A stretch of 64,000 bases of DNA, taken from NCBI RefSeq assembly GCF_003590095.1, contig NC_039498.1, forward strand, positions 3,906,001 to 3,970,000, given 5' to 3'. Origin of the DNA: Trichoplusia ni (taxonomy: Eukaryota > Arthropoda > Insecta > Lepidoptera > Noctuidae). The stretch's first letter is position 1. Every line of letters begins with the position of its first letter. The notes under the pieces were generated by a model. It saw only the letters and a program-made list of their open reading frames with translations, did not search any database and was not told the origin of the DNA. Both the position numbers and the translations under genes were made by a program. Shown here piece after piece: positions 1 through 12,988 of this stretch.

Positions 1-602
1 AGCTCCAAGTTGGAGATAGTTAGGTGATGACGATAAACCTCAGCTTAATGGCTCGCCTCTTTGGTCTTTGCTGTTTGTCAAGTGCGTACTAAATAGTTTT
101 ACGTAAAAAACGAAATTCTTGGTGATAGCTATGAAATATTACTTGAATTGGACTACTGGTAGTATTTCGCCAGTTTAGGCACTGCTCTTTACTTTTCTGT
201 TCTAGAGCAATCGTTAGCTAAATTTGGCAAACTTCGGTGAACTTCGGAAACAATAGAACGTTATTCAAATGTTTGTCACTATATTCAGCTTATCGCTGGC
301 AAGCGCTGGCTCATCGTGTGAATGAAATCAAGCCATAATCTTTATAGTAATGGCAAACGTTACCGTCATCAGCATGGTTTGAGAAACTTTTGTATTAACG
401 TGCTGGTTTTATGTGTCGAAACAAATATACTTATACTGTTTTTTTTAATTTTACGTGAAATCTTCTTAAGTGTAACTTACGTTTATAATATGTTGAAAAA
501 TATCTTCTCCTGCTTAGGCTTTGTAAAATGGACTTGCTCTGTTTTAAATTCACTCATTAAATTATATTTGGTGGTATGATACTCAGGTCACATATGTGAA
601 AC
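1..602. other. AT-rich non-coding stretch
   Basis: I see no gene, RNA gene or recognisable repeat here. A short open frame at 322-579 has hydrophobic low-information content and no similarity I recognise, so I treat it as chance. Confidence 0.5.
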
Positions 603-670
603 GCACGAGGCCGATAACCGCGAAAGATGGAAGCTTGGAAGGAAATGGGGGAGGGCATTGTTCAACTGTC
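603..670 (+). repeat. RTE-like LINE 3' end remnant
   Basis: The segment reads in one frame as a fragment like EADNRERWKLGRKWG. This resembles the end of the lepidopteran RTE-type reverse-transcriptase ORF (pattern 'EDRDKWR.LGEAF.QQW'), where the DNA usually continues into a 'gaggcctttgcccagcagtgg' type motif. Here that motif is degraded. Only about 65 bases are recognisable, so family assignment is inference. Confidence 0.45.
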
Positions 671-3600
671 AAATATCACACAGTCTCCATAAAGATAGTT
701 TAGTTTCAAAAACTACTATAATTCCAATCTCAAATATTAACTTTCAAACAAGACTAAGATACTTCTTAGCTTTGACTCCTTTCAGAATTCAGCTTATCAG
801 AAACAACATCTCATACCCAAAGCAAAAAGAAGTAGTAGCTACTCTATTAATACTAGTAGGTACATTTCGATAAAAAGCAAAATAATTCGACCAACCATAT
901 CTCGGCCTACCACACGAATAACACTCAAGGGAACCATTAACGTCACTTAAAATGTACTCTGAACGATAAAATATATTATTTTATTACAACAATGATTTGG
1001 GAAATAAATATTTGCGTCACAACTGTTTTGTATCAAGAACATTAATTAAAAAAGTTTGTTTATAATTCATCTATATTATATATTATATACTTAGCAATTA
1101 GGAAAAATCAAGATACCTACAATAGTGTACTAGATCAGACTATAATTTTGGTTAATCTTCAAAACTGTTTTTTTAGAGGTATTATCAATGTTAAGATGCT
1201 AGAAAAAGTTTTGCGTCAAACCACGGCATTAAGATGTTATAAAAAAACTTATTAATAGATAATTTAATTTCACCAATGTCGAGTTGCTCGAATAGTGATG
1301 TACACACCAATTGTTTTTCCTCTGATATAATTGAATTGTGGATAACATCACTGTTCACGTCACTCACGTACTACTCGTACACGGATCTGAATCAATTAAC
1401 TTGTCAAGACCATCATGGGCCAGCGAATAACCGACTGTTGAAATATCGATCAATTTTCAAACCGAAATTGTTTTTTAATCGAGTATTACCGCTTTTTCAT
1501 GGACTTCGAAAAGGGGGAGTTTGGTCTTTTCCAACACTAAATTTGTACATAATTATTTTTTCTATTTAGCTGGATAAACTTAAAAGGTAGCACAAAAGTA
1601 AAAAATAATGAGTGTGAATAATGGGCACTGCGCCCATGCAAAAAAATTATCACTGGGGTATGGTTATGGTAAATACAAAGAAACTTGTTTGCAAAAACCG
1701 ACAATTTTTCATCAAATCAAACAAATTTGAAAAAAAAAACAGTACCTTCATGGTTTTGAAGTCCATCCCAGTTTGAGTCAACATTTATATAAACCCAAAC
1801 ACAAAACTATAAAAAACCAATAAATAAAACTCACCTCTACATGTTTAAGTCAAAACGAGCCAAGTTTTTCCCTTTTATTACGGCACAAAACATTTTAAAA
1901 CATACCCATACATAGCGGTTACTTAATATAAAAGCAATACAAGCACTTAATTTCTAGTTGGTTTACCACAGTTTACCACTTGTGGGCACGGTCGAAATAA
2001 GAAAACGAAAGGGAAATTAGCATTTAAAATTTAAATTTTAAATTGCAGTAAGTAGCGGGGCGCAGTCGATTTATTCTGAACTAGTTGTTTCTCGCAGTTA
2101 CATTATGGCGTAATGTATTTTATGTTCGAGCTCCAGCAACAAACATTGCACTTTAGTTTTACATTTTTTCCAACACTCAACTTCTGGTGTTAAGGCGATA
2201 ATGTTTTGCGATTCAGGTGTTTAATTTAAATTTTTTGTGTAGTTGTGTTTGTATGTACATGTATTTTATTGGATTTGTTTTTTTTTTACTATAGATGTTT
2301 GAAGGGCTATTCCACGAGGTAAAGCCGATGTATAGCGGGATAAAAATATTTTTCTTTTTTTCATACTGTGTAGATAAAAATGCCGCACTACGTGATTTAA
2401 TCTTAATGCCGCTGGCGATTCGTACGGGTCCCACGAGACGATCAAAACCGTAGCACGTCTCAGTCACTTGTAATTGGCATGGTGACCTTTACAAGCCTAT
2501 CGTTGGCAAACATACACGGTTTGCCAACGTTCACTTATGAAACTATCGCTTTTCTTTTTGTATTTGCTTTTTTTTTTCTTTTTATAGATGGGCTGACTCA
2601 GTACCGGCCCTATTGTGTACGTTTTGGTCATATTTTTTCGATCATTTAATTTACTTTATATTTTTTATTTTGGTGTACAAATATGCATATTGTCACTAAT
2701 TCCTTATTAGGACATGGATATAATAATAAATAATATTCTATTAATCAAACCCACTTCTCTTTATATATGTTTTTTCCATTTTCGTCTAGAACCAGCGACG
2801 AGAATGTTAACTTTAGCAAAATCGTAGTTACATAAACATTAATAAAAGAAATCATAAAAACATCAGTAGGCAGTATACACGAACGGTGTAATATTTGTTG
2901 ACGAATTTCCATTAATTATTGCCGTCCAAGGTCGGCGTTTGTGAGCGAGGAAGGTCAAGACCTGATCGTAATCTCGAAGTAAAAACAGTATCCACGATTA
3001 TAGCTATTTCTGTGTTACTAAGAGTTACGGCTTTCTTTCTTAGTAGGCTACAGGAACTGAGATAATTACTGTGCGATGGTTGCTGGGTAAACAAAAGGTA
3101 GAGTGTATTTATTAGCAGGCGTTTCGTTGGATATTTGTGGATATAAATTATCGTGCAGCTAACAATACTGCTCACTGTTTTATTGCAGTTACTGGGTATA
3201 TATATTCTGAGGGATTGAGTACAGTTTGTCGTTTTTTTAAGAATAAGTCAATCCATTAAAACTTAAACACTGAAGTAAAACTTGTATGCTTAAACGTATA
3301 TTTGAAAACTATAGTCCCAAATTTACGAAAGAACTATGATTTCTACCTGTAGCGCAGGGATGCCTAGTAAAATTTGTGTAACATCCAAATATTTGACAAG
3401 TATGCCTTTAAACTAAAGTCAATTTTAGGACAAACAAACTATAAGTAAGTGACAAGGGACGCCTAAACAAACTCCGAGTAAGACTTTTTATAGTAAAGAC
3501 ATAAAATATTACGAGAATAATGTAAATCGCTGAGTTGGCGTTTTAAAGGACGCAGATTGAATGACGCAATTGACGAAGAGTTGTTTGACACTTGACAGAC

Positions 3601-6600
3601 TCGAACTACATAGTTTTAGCATTACGTGTTTATTAGATATACTTAATATAGTGTTGAACTTAAAGTTTTAATAAAAATAGCGAATCAAATGTTAGATATT
3701 GTCACACATTAAAAAATATACTCGTACGACTATGAACTAAGAGAAGTAAAATTGTCAAAAAATATTTTAAGCAAAACAGCAAAAAAAAATATTTTAACTC
3801 CGATATTTAACATAGTGTGTACGAATACCTTATTTACTGGCCTAAGAATCTTAGCGAGCCTTCAAATTGTTATCGGCATTTCGTGAACGCGATCGTGTAA
3901 TAAGTTAACTGAGCTGAAATTTGGGCGAACCACACTTCATTTCCGTAGTTATTACATATATTCTGAATAATCAAAGTTTTCCCGACGTTTTTTGTTCGAT
4001 CAAAATTATAGTTAACGTCAGCGTAAATTCTCATGGAGCCATTGTCCACACAGTTCTGATGAATTATGCTCGTGACCATTCGAATTATACCTGCTTTTTA
4101 CAAAGGAAAAATAAAATGAATACTTTTTGCTGACCTCAAAATTTTAGGACTCAAAGATTAACAGAGTTGCGGTAAGAGGTAGGTACGAATACGCAAACAT
4201 TTCAATAATTATAATAAAAAATTCTGTCTTTTTCTATCTTTTTTACTTAAAGTTCTATATTATTATCAATTAAACCAAACTGGATATGGACTTAAATTAT
4301 TTTACCAGATATACTCATAGCTTAACGTAGTACCAAACTCAATATTTTTTAAATTTGTATTCGTTACGACTACATCGGCATTTAAAGTTACACAATTTAA
4401 AAGCAAAGTTATATTTTCAATTAAAAATGTGTCATCCTTCCAATAAAATACGTTGCACTGACCATTTATTCCCAGATGTGAACACTGAAATAAGTTTTAA
4501 AATGTAGGAAATATATGAACTAGTAGAATCCAATTACAATTACTGTCAGCAAAATATATTTATGGGTTCACTGTAGTGGTTTCTAGTTGCGGTCAAGAGT
4601 GATCCATATCTAATATACCCTTTGGAAAATTGGGGAATCGCTTCCAATGGTAGCTATTATATGAAGCTATTTTGGCATAGTATTTTTTTTACTAACTGAC
4701 AGAGATGTTCGTTTTTAGTGATATTTCATTCAAGCGTCAAAATCGAAAAAAACAATGTTGTGGTCGTATGAAAACGCTGAAAACCCCAGAAAGAATGATT
4801 GTTCACAAGTAACCGTAAAACTAGCATTTTACAAAAAGTAATAATAAAAAATGCGGATCATTATTATTATTCCAAAAACATTTCAATAAAAGCAAATAAG
4901 AACCGTGTTTCAAATGAAATAAAATTCATATTAGATCGAAATAAAATTTCTAACAAGCTTGTGTTCCCCGTTTTCTCATCCGTGCGATTATCGTCCGGTT
5001 ACCATAGTGACTTTTTTCCGCTTATTATAACGGCTTTACGGGTGACTTTTTCTCCCGTATTTTGGCCATTTTTTACCCAGATGGTAAAAGTTTTTTTTCT
5101 CTTTTTTAAATGAGACGCTCAGTCAGGTGGAATGTTTAATGGTTTGAGTAATTTATATCGGCTGATCCGTTGGTTATCAGCTCATCTCTGAAGATGGGTC
5201 GCTGATTACCCAATTCAGGTATTTTATTTTGATCTCGATAGCTTTCGAAAAAGTTAAAGTTGATTAAAAAATAAACACTTTTGTAAAAATTTAGAAATTA
5301 CTTTATATGTTATTGTCACTTAGATTATTATTGTTTTTATTTGGTTGAAAAGAAAATCTTGTTTAAACCCTGCTGCCGCTCCAGTTCACGACTAAGGACT
5401 CCGGTTGCGTCCGAGATTAGTCAGGTAATCAAGAAAAATACACCTATGTGAACCGTTCATCAATTAAATAAAAATGTAAGAGCACACAAGAAGAAAAATT
5501 TAACGTTGACTTAAAACTGAGACGCACTATGTGTGCTTGTAAGTGTCTGTGTGTGCGAGTCATTGAGAGCAACTATTTATTATGGATTTTTTTAGTATGG
5601 TAGCACAAATCAAACCTGTATTAACGTACGTCTTTGAATCAAATACCCACACATGGCCCGGTGCTCAAAGATAAATTGAATAGTCTAACATTTTTCTTCA
5701 TTTAACATCAACTAAGACATTTCTAGCTATTTCCTGTCGTCTAATTACTTTCCATGTTAACAGCGACGGGAAACCAATATCCTGGCTTAAGCTACAATGA
5801 CAGTTGTGCCAAGTTTCCTCCACCAGATGCAAGTTTTAAATGGAATTTACTCTTCTGCGGTGTAATCTTAAAACTATTTTATGTCGCACACTTTGTTTTT
5901 AAACTTTAAAGTGAAGTTATGTTGGAGTAGCGTTTTAATTAGACGATGAATTGTTTAATTTAAAAAGTGATAGAGGTTGTATGTTTTAGTGATATTTATT
6001 TTATTTTATTTTTCACGAATTAATTATAGCGTATTTGAAATTAGGCATGGTAAAAAGATTACCTAGCATTATCCTCGAATCTTGTTACAAAAGCCTTATT
6101 TTAATAAATAACTCCATAATATCAGTCTTAGACTAGTAGACAGTAGCCTATCACTGTCTAAAATAAGCATTTGTAAAAAACCAAACCTAAATTATTTTTA
6201 TAATAATTTTTGCCTTTATAAATTAATAATTAGAAGTAGGCTTTTTTCAGGTACTTTTGATTCATTAATATTATGGCTAGTTGCGTAGTACAACAGGATA
6301 GGCTCCATTTCTATTTTGAAAAACTCTTTAATATAGCATTTTGTTATTTCAATAACACTAAAATGAAAAATATTACCGGCAAAATCATCAAAAACGTCCA
6401 CAGGTACCTAAGTAAAGGTTCTATCGTTTATACCATAAATGTCTAACTTAGAACTGAAGATTTCATTAGAACAAGATATTAAGCCAATTCCAATTAAAGT
6501 AATTGTTTTTAGAGGTTTTATCTAGTGCAACTAATTCCATTGTTGTTAGAGTTAGGTTTAAACGATTTTCTTCACTAACAGACCGTTTATACTTGTTTGT

Positions 6601-7465
6601 TATGGAAACGTGTATAAGTGTGAGTGTGTAAAGATGACTTAATTGGAAAAAATATGTTTCTGTCTAAAAGGAGTGTAACAGTTTTAGTAATATATGTAAT
6701 AGTTGAGTGTCACCCTTTTTATAATTTTTGAGACATTTGATTTTTTTCGATTGCATTTTGATCTTAAAATAAATGACGTTTGTGAACTGCTCATCTGGAG
6801 TCAGTAAGAAGTTCTGAATACAGTTGTAATAGAAAATTTTCAGTTTTTACAGCTATAAAAAAAAGATATCCACAATCAATACCCTACTTTTTGGGAAGTA
6901 TTTTCAAAAACCTATGTATACTATCATAGAATATTTATTATAATATAATCGAATATTACTATGTTAAAGACTACTATTAAATGCATTTTTCAGTCTATAT
7001 TGCACAAAGATATTCCTAAAAGCAGACTAGCAGCGCAAAATGACAATGTTACTGAAACTTATACGAAAGCAAACGACGCTTTAAAAATCAATTTCCTTAG
7101 AAAAATAGCGCTCTAAAATGTTATCATGTACTACTTTATAAGGCCACGCGTATATTTTGATCGACAGTATACTACAAAAGTCCATTTGGTAGTAAATATG
7201 TTTAATGTTGGCTACGATAGAGTCATTTGTCAATAAGAATCTCTTGGTGAGGCCAATGTCACAACACTTGTTGGTCTATGTGTTTTTTATCTTGTGAGTT
7301 CGTGCTTTAGTAAGTTCTGAAGTTACAATGAATTAATTAATAATTGAGTTCTTCTCATTTTTTTTTATTTTGTTGACAAGGTCTACTAAACTATTGTAGA
7401 GTGATCAAAAAGGTATTGAGGATTTAACCGTTTTTAATATCAATTTTTATATTCGATCGATTATA
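671..7465. other. AT-rich non-coding DNA, no gene seen
   Basis: About 6.8 kb with frequent stops in all frames. Short open frames (for example 1276-1569, 4799-5113) have no recognisable domains or splice context. The only structure noted is an 11-bp inverted repeat at 2501-2529. The stretch is consistent with intergenic or intronic DNA containing old, unrecognisable repeats. Confidence 0.5.
2501..2529. repeat. 11-bp perfect inverted repeat, 7-nt loop
   Basis: Left arm CGTTGGCAAAC at 2501-2511 is exactly complementary to the right arm at 2519-2529. It could fold into a small hairpin or be a binding site with dyad symmetry. No function is assigned. Confidence 0.6.
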
Positions 7466-7836
7466 CGCCGTGATTTTTTAGTCGTCTTACAAAAGCAGCC
7501 CAGTTCATGTATCCAATGACTAGAACACGTTCATGATAAAAAAATAGGTATTTATGAGATTTGAAAAAAAAAATGCAATTTTTATTCAATTACTCAAATG
7601 TAGTTTTTTAGAAACACAGCTCTGTTGTGAGTGCGGTCCGAGCTTTGTAACAATGGTGAGGGGCGGGGGCGGCGGCAATTTTATCATTTTTAGGAGTATA
7701 TTTCAGATTTCTCTTGTTTAATTTTCTTCGTACTTATTATCTAAGTTGATGATAAAAAAAAAATCGCGCCTAGAGGTATTTTACGTCGGATACATGAACT
7801 GGGCTGCTTTTGTAAGACGAATAAAAAATCACCGTG
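7466..7836. mobile_element. 371-bp MITE with 49-bp terminal inverted repeats and TA duplication
   Basis: The left end (7466-7514) and the reverse complement of the right end (7788-7836) agree at 46 of 49 positions. Both have the core GTGATTTTTTA followed by a TCGTCTTACAAAAGCAGCCC-type sequence. The dinucleotide TA flanks both ends (7464-7465 and 7837-7838), which is the target duplication of Tc1/mariner-type elements. The interior has no coding frame and includes A- and T-rich runs and a short GC-rich patch at about 7660-7675. It is therefore a non-autonomous DNA transposon. The superfamily is inferred only from the TA; the CRCSGTG start would also suit other groups. Confidence 0.8.
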
Positions 7837-8414
7837 TATTTGTTTGTCAAAATGTAATCTATCTTCACGTCTGAGTCTTCTGTTTAAACATTAAAAAAAT
7901 TACAAAGAGTTTAATGTCAACCATCTAAAACATCAAAATATACAAGTTTCGTTTTAGCTCACAATAAAAATAACTACAATATTTTCTCAGAGAATTGATG
8001 CATTTTAAACAAATACAATTAAAAATAAAGTAAGATGTAAAGAGACTTTATTCCAAGAAACTTTTCCCTGTTCATCTTTACTACAAAAGTGCTTCGTCGT
8101 AAATAAATAGCTTACAAGTTAAATTATTTAATGTTGTTGCAATAAATACTTAGAGTGGAGCTTCCTGTAATCGCACAAAGATTGTAGAGCGGAAAGTTTT
8201 GATCGTTTGTTGTAGATGCGCTTTAGAACCGAACCGTGTACTTTCCGTAAGCTGTAAGACGGATTTCTTTTAAGTTAGGGCCTAGCACGACCTCTTTAAA
8301 TTGTATTATTGCAGTTGTTGACGAGTGACTGACTTTACCTTGGGAGGTGTAGATCCATCTCAAACATCAATCGACATTAAATCCTTTTTTGGAACGAATG
8401 CGGTTTATAACTTA

Positions 8415-8644
8415 CTAGCTGTTGCCCGCGACTTCGTCCCCGTGGGTAGAAGATATACGTTATTTATACCTGCCCTGTTTTTGTTCTTCGCTCGTATTAG
8501 TCGCAGCGTGATGGTTTATAGCCTAAAGCCTTTCTCGATGAATGGTCTATTTAACACACAAAGAATTTTTCAATTTGGACCAGTAGTTACTGAGATTAGC
8601 GCGTTCAAACAAACAAACTCTTCAGCTTTATATATTAGTATAGA
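8415..8644 (-). mobile_element. Non-autonomous Helitron, 230 bp, both ends present
   Basis: On the minus strand the element starts TCTATACTAATATATAAAGC at 8644 and ends in CTAG at 8415, preceded by a GC-rich CGGGG/CGAAGTCGCGGGCAA hairpin region. The flanking bases are A before the 5' end and T after the 3' end, the A|T insertion rule of Helitrons, with no target duplication. The body carries the lepidopteran Helitron 5' wording (rev. comp. of 'gagattagcgcgttcaaaca'). It has no coding capacity. The open frame 8325-8687 crosses it and is spurious. Confidence 0.88.
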
Positions 8645-9307
8645 TAAACAAATGCTAGGTGATTGCTTAGGTTCCAAACCTGGGTAGAAGTAAATTTACA
8701 TTTATACCCATAAATTCGCGTGAGTAAACCATTGCATCATTTAATAATTTATACTCTGTCCTGTATTTTAATAAAGATGGTACCTATGGTTTCCTAAAAA
8801 AAATGCAGCATTCCTGTAATTATTTTATTTTATAAATTTATGTCTTTTTACTATATATTTTGTATACATAAATAATTCAATAAATAAAATAGAGAAAAAA
8901 TGCTATTTTATATTATACGGATGTTATAATTAGTTATTTTCATTAAATTTCATGGCCCCTCTATACTTTTATGAGAAGTTACTTGCAATAGTTATGAAAA
9001 CTGTATTCGGAATAGGCAGTTGACGGTCAATTGTCTCTATGGCGTTTTGAATATTTCATTAAAACGAGCTTCGTCTATGACAGTCAACATAACGCTTGCT
9101 AGTGCACACGTTGTTTGAATGTGCAAAGCATATTATTTTTGAAAAAAAAAGAGTTATGTCGGAGCCCGTTTCGTGGCCCTGAGGATACTTACAAAATTTA
9201 AAAAAATGTTCAATCATTATTTTAGGACTAAACTGTTGGTTGTTTAACCTCGATGGCTATTTTATTTCAACTCTCCTGTTTTTGCAGTTTTTGACATAAA
9301 AATGTTG

Positions 9308-9380
9308 GCAGAGGGATAGATAGACGGTCAGGTAGCAGGGCTTCAGTCATAGATCTTTGGGTATGAAACCCTAAAAAGGT
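9308..9380 (+). repeat. LINE-like 3' region remnant (gaaaccctaaaaag end)
   Basis: The run 'gatagacggtcaggtagcag' followed by a 'tttgggta..aaccctaaaaag' end matches the wording of a very common lepidopteran retroelement 3' region ('gacagacggacag ... ttgggtacggaaccctaaaaag'). No ORF is retained. The family name is not assigned. Confidence 0.45.
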
Positions 9381-10754
9381 CCCACTTTTGTAAAATAGGA
9401 AAAGTAACGATTCTATTTACTAACCTATAGTGACCCACTAATTAAACACCAGTGTAAAATCTTTTCCCAATTTTATAACCCCACATCGAACTACATATAC
9501 CAATAGTATTTAGAAAAACACATTCCGTGTCGAATATTACAATGAAAGTTAAATCTAATATTCCATCTCGTGATTCGCCTCCCCCTTGCCCAATATATTA
9601 CAACTGGCTTTGTCTCCAGGGCACCCACTCTCATATAAGTTTGAGTCGGCCGAGAGTGAATTATTGTAGTGATTCTAGCTGACAAGGTTAACTTGCCTTG
9701 AGGTAATCTCACACATGAAGTGATGTTGAACTCTGAGCTTGGGTTTGTATAACTTGAAGAAAACCGGAGAATTACGAGTTTGCACTCGCGACATTGGGGT
9801 TACTTAAATTTTAAATTCGTTACATTAAAATTATGACAATACCAATAGTTGCTTAACCTACATTTAAATACCTAATATTTTTTGCCGCGTATTACGTACG
9901 AGTATAGCGACAACAGACGGACGGAGAAATGGACAGAAGGACTGAAGGTCAGACCAGAGGGAGCGGAACCTTCGCAATGTAATTCGGTTTTAACCGTTAC
10001 GGTATTGACCCAAAAATATAATATTCTTTAAAACTTTTATACGCCAATTTATAACTTTATGACATAACGGTCTGTTCGACTCGCCACACCGCGGCTGCTT
10101 TAGGTCGAGACTATGGATATTTTAAAATCAAATCATGTGGTCGATAACCACTTAAATGGTATGAATGACCTAAGATTTCAGAGGACGGAACAATTTGAAT
10201 ACAAGACTTTATAGAGTACTTCTAAATTTAGTTCGAATGTGGGGATGTTTTGATGTATGGAATCTGTTCTTTTTTTACGCAAAAACCACTGAAAGAATTT
10301 AGATGAAACTTATCACACTGATAGTTTATAACTAGAATTATCGAATGGTTTTATGTTTCCGTGGGATCATTTTTTATTTTTAGTAAATGCACTTAAAATA
10401 AAGACGCTAGATTCTAGTATAATTATTGTATGTTTCACTAAAACAGAAGAATAAACTTACAAAATTGTCACGAAATATCCCTTATTAATAAATGGATCGA
10501 ATGTCAGTGTTCATAATACATTGCTCCCTTGTTGCACTGAAGTGACGAGAACTACCATAATAGCTTTTCAATAGATAACGATTCAAACTCCTTTATACCA
10601 TGAAACGATATTTACACTGAATTGCACAAGTCAACAAAATTCTATTAGTCTTAATTGTAATATACGAAGGGAATTCATTACCGGGAGTCAATTAAAATAA
10701 AATAAAAAAATATTATTTTTAACTGCTTATTTTATCGCATTTTAATTTTAGATT

Positions 10755-10814
10755 TTAGTTCCCGACGTTTCGACACCTTTGCAGGTATCATGGTCACGGG
10801 CAGACTGAGATGGC
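10755..10814 (+). repeat. Lepidopteran interspersed repeat (cccgacgtttcgacacc motif)
   Basis: The segment contains CCCGACGTTTCGACACCTTT followed by 'gcaggtatcatggtcacggg' and 'cagactgaga'. I recall this block as recurring in lepidopteran genomes as part of a dispersed retroelement. Only this core is recognisable and the family is left open. Confidence 0.5.
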
Positions 10815-12941
10815 TTTATTTTAGTTGCATTTCAAGACCAATAAATTTGTGTAATGGATACACAAAAACCCAAAACTGCTTTTTGTGTAAATAAGCAAGA
10901 TAGCCAATGTGGTCATCAGTGCCCAATTCTTGTTTGCACTATAAATAAGATATTAACATCAATCAACTTGAAACTAACAAGCAGGACAGCATAATTTTAA
11001 TGTTTTCCAGAAAGCCAATGCATCTTTTATTCATATTTCTAAGTTTCCAATCAAAGGAGGTCACATTATACAGGAATATGTAATTTGACGACCGGAGCAA
11101 TTTTCTTAGTTCACATTTCCGTACCGTGAATGTCATTATTTAATATTTATTCGTCACCTATTTGCAGTATGATCGACCACTTTATACTGTTACATTTACG
11201 CTAACGATGCCCCTTTTGTCTGCAATTCAATTTGAAGTAAAATTCGGTTTTCTAAATATGAATGTAATGTTTTGTTTTTCGTGTCTTCCCTTTTCAAGTT
11301 GATTTTGATAATAGATTTGGTCATAAGAAGTAAATCTAAACTCAACACTTGACGATCGTCATTTAGAAATAAAAGTAACACATATTTGGAGAAGTAAGAA
11401 GTTATTGTCGTAACAATAGTGAACAAAAAAATATGTCGAAAGAGATTTTAATGTTACAACGATGTAAAATTGCACTACGTGTAACAGTTAAGTCACTTTG
11501 TTAAAAATAAAATTCTACACTTGTTCTGGTCATCAGTTTTTAGAAAAAATTGTATCGACTAGATTCAGTGGCATTAGGTGGAAAAAATTATGAGGTTCGA
11601 CGTTTGCGGGTTATATTATTTGCCTAATGAAAATCACATTATTGGGCAACTCAAAGTGAGTACAGACAACAGCAAAAATAGAGAGTTCATATCAGAACTG
11701 TTTTTTGTTGTTGTGCTGGGCCTGCTAATACTTCGGGTTATATACTATTGAAACACTTCGACACACATATCACATATTACATAGTTCTGATAGGAACATT
11801 AATTTGTATTGAATTTTGATCATCTACGTTTGCTGTTGACTGTACATGTCAGTTACAATATTTTGTAACAATTTGGCCGTAAATTTTAAGCCCTTCTTTA
11901 TTCATGTTCAGTTTGCAAATATATCTGTTGCAAGACATGTTCAATTCACAGATCAGCGCTGCGTTATTGGGTTATTCCGTTGGAAATTCTCCGGCGGAAT
12001 CCGACGTTTGGTATTCGAGTCCGATAAATTGCAATAAGCTTGCATGCTTACTACAGACTCAGTGGTGTCCTCCAGGGAGACATGTGTTGTTTAAACACTA
12101 GGGATTTACTCTTATAAGTTATTTTCTTTTTATTTGTACGTATTACGTAACTTTGTCTTGAAATTTAAAATGTTGGCCATGGTTATCAAACATGGAGTAA
12201 AATTATAAATTATGTTTAACTTGTCGCTTAGATTGGCAAGAAAAAAAGAGGTAATTCTGCAAAAACGACCTATATATTGTGCTATTATATAAGCATTGAT
12301 TGGAATAACTGATGAAATCCCAAGCTAATAAATAATAGTTTGTAACAATAAATGTCGAGACTCGCATAAAAATTGATAAGTCCATTTCAAGTCGAGTCCA
12401 TGACAAACGCGAGTTGAAAAACAATAGACTTTTCTTTATTCAGAGTCATTTTTAAAGTTTAACAATGTCAAAACAAAACCCCTTTTGTCCTCGGGAACTT
12501 TGGACTGACAATGCATCTCATGCATATGAAAGTACTGTTCGCCACCAAAAGCGCTTGCGAACAACTCCGAACGCTGAATAACTGGCCCCGAGTGGTATTG
12601 GGAATTTTGATGAATATCATTTTTATGGCAACCCGATAAATGACAAAATTGGCTGGTTGTACAAAAGGATTTTTAAACTGTTCAGTTTTAATGGATTTCC
12701 TTTCGTTTTATGTTGGGTTTTGAAATCAACCAGAGAGATTTGCGTTAATATTTAAATATATTTTTTTTAATTTCCCCTTGCATTAGCTAAAAAACATGAT
12801 TAAGTTTGTAGCCATAATCGAGATTCACATTAGCAAAGAGGCGGGCAATAGCTATTTTTCAAAAATCGTAAGGATGACTCGTGGTAATGAGGGTTTCTTT
12901 CAAAAACAAAAAAACTAGTAGATTTTTATTTTCAGTCTATT

Positions 12942-12988
12942 TGCACGGAACCCTCAGCTTTTCGAGTCCGACTCGCACTTGACCGGAT
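12942..12988. repeat. Interspersed repeat fragment (acggaaccct ... gagtccgactcgcacttg)
   Basis: The paired motifs CACGGAACCCTC and GAGTCCGACTCGCACTTG, about 10 bases apart, are characteristic of a dispersed repeat family common in moths and butterflies ('acggaaccctc..gcgagtccgactcgcacttggccgg'). No coding frame remains. Confidence 0.5.

Noticed and set aside
8325..8687. 120-codon plus-strand frame
   Set aside because: It runs antisense across a complete non-autonomous Helitron (8415-8644), so it is not a gene.
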